A stretch of DNA of 64,000 nt, from positions 12,653,770 through 12,717,769 of the forward strand of contig NC_080070.1 in the NCBI RefSeq assembly GCF_949987535.1, given 5' to 3'. This document shows, in pieces, positions 63,030 through 64,000 of this stretch. This stretch comes from Balaenoptera acutorostrata (Eukaryota > Chordata > Mammalia > Artiodactyla > Balaenopteridae). The position numbers and the translations under genes are program-made. How positions within the stretch are numbered: position 1 is the stretch's first letter; each line of letters begins with the position of its first letter. The notes under the pieces are model-generated. The model did not search any database and was not told where the DNA came from. It saw nothing but the letters and a program-made list of their open reading frames with translations.

Positions 63030-63380
63030 GGGCTTCCCTGGTGGCGCAGTGGTTGAGAATCTGCCTGCTAATGCAGGGGACACGGGTTCGAGCCCTGGTC
63101 TGGGAGGATCCCACATGCCGCGGAGCGGCTGGGCCCGTGAGCCACGGCTGCTGAGCCTGCGCGTCTGGAGCCTGTGCCCCGCAGCGGGAGGGGCCGCGAT
63201 AGTGAGAGGCCCGCGCACCGCGATGAAGAGCGGTCCCCGCACCGCAATGAAGAGTGGCCCCCGCTTGCCGCAACTGGAGAAAGCCCTCGCACGAACCGAA
63301 GACCCAACACAGCCAAAAATAAATAAATAAATAAATAAAGTAGGGGAAAAAAAAATTTAAAAAAAAAAAAAAATTAAAAA
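63030..63380 (+). mobile_element. CHR-type SINE, second of the tandem pair
   Basis: Begins two to three bases after the first copy's tail. It contains an internal partial duplication (the gcaccgcgatgaagag unit occurs twice). Probably inserted into the A-rich tail of the first, or retrotransposed with it as a dimer. Confidence 0.9.
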
Positions 63381-64000
63381 AACAAAACAAAACTCTACAA
63401 ATAATAAACGCTGGAGAGGGTGTTGAGAAAAGGGAACCCTCTTGCACTGTTGGTGGGAATGTAAATTGGTACAGCCACTATGGAGAAAAGTATGATGGTT
63501 CCTTAAAAAACTAAAAATAGAGCTACCATATGATCCAGCAATCCCACTCCTAGACGTATATCCAGAGAAAACCATAATTCGAAAAGATACATGCACCCCA
63601 ATGTTCACTGTAGCACTATTTACAATAGCCAAGACATGGAAGCAACCTAAATGTCCATTGACAGAGGAATGGATAAAGAAGATGTGGTACATATATACAG
63701 GGAATATTACTCAGCTATAAAAAGAATGAAATAATGCCATTTGCAGCAACATGAGTGGACCTAGAGATTATCATACTAAGTGAAATAAGTAGACAGAGAA
63801 AGACAAATATCATATGATATCACTTACCTGTGGAATCCAAAAAAGTGATACAAATGAACTTATTTACAAAACAGAAACAGACTCACAGACATAGAGAACA
63901 AACTTCTGGTTACCAAAGGGGAAAGGGAGGGGGAGGGATAAATTAAGAGTTTGGAATTAACAGATACATACTACTATCTATAAAATAAGCTACCAGGTCC

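Larger units (their letters stand above)
62400..64000 (+). mobile_element. L1 (ORF2 C-terminal part and beyond), interrupted by two SINEs
   Basis: ORF2-derived sequence (gggcagaagacctaaataga, gagatatcacctcacaccag), then after the SINEs the standard L1 course (tggtgggaatgtaaattggt, tatgatccagcaatcccact, aatgtccattgacagaggaa) to the window end. Broken by indels, so inactive. Confidence 0.9.

Noticed and set aside
62737..63447. Long minus-strand open frame (236 codons)
   Set aside because: It lies wholly in two antisense CHR SINEs and their A-rich tails; the same peptide phrases recur at every SINE in the window. Not a gene.

Overview
The window is mammalian genomic DNA holding the 3' end of a T cell receptor beta (TRB) locus, with every gene on the minus strand, so transcription runs from high to low coordinates. 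Many low-divergence copies of a tRNA-derived SINE that starts GGGCTTCCCTGGTGGCGCAG and ends in an AAATAAAT-type tail are present (the CHR family of Cetartiodactyla). I see no ruminant BovB/Bov-tA elements and no pig PRE-1. Together these point to a cetacean; the clade is inferred, the locus identity is not in doubt.

Layout in transcriptional order. (1) 59.3-58.8 kb: an intact TRBV27-like gene. (2) 54.2-53.8 kb: a decayed TRBV relic. (3) 47.9-47.3 kb: a TRBV29-like pseudogene. (4) 37.05-33.7 kb: one complete five-exon pancreatic trypsinogen gene, at the place where mammalian TRB loci carry trypsinogens. (5) 28.1 kb: TRBD1. (6) 27.5-25.3 kb: six TRBJ1 segments. (7) 22.5-21.7 kb: six J2-type segments with no D of their own. 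(8) 18.9-17.2 kb: constant gene copy A. (9) 14.7 kb: a D2-type segment, then six J2-type segments (14.07-13.18 kb) and constant gene copy B (10.4-8.7 kb). (10) 6.2 kb: a second D2-type segment, then six J2-type segments (5.5-4.65 kb) and constant gene copy C (2.2-0.55 kb).

The most interesting feature is the architecture. Artiodactyl TRB loci are known for three D-J-C clusters. Here there are three constant genes, but the expected constant gene of the J1 cluster is missing. At about 23,030 the intron that should lead into TRBC1 breaks off roughly 140 bp before exon 1 would begin and is joined to sequence from just downstream of a D2 segment. One deletion therefore removed TRBC1 and the next D, leaving a D1-J1(x6)-J2(x6)-C hybrid cluster. 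The two 3' clusters are an 8.5-kb tandem repeat with near-identical sequence (copy A and B constant regions; copy B and C D-J regions), broken by small, pointed differences inside J coding ends.

How the parts work together: V segments carry 23-bp-spacer recombination signals, D segments carry 12-bp (5') and 23-bp (3') signals, and J segments carry 12-bp signals, so V-D-J joining obeys the 12/23 rule. A joined J exon splices to a four-exon constant gene giving a 177-residue Ig domain, hinge, transmembrane segment and short tail. J1 rearrangements and rearrangements to the first J2 set must both use constant copy A. The rest of the window is intergenic and rich in nested transposons (CHR SINEs, L1, L2, MIR, MaLR and ERV LTRs, one Tigger-type MITE).
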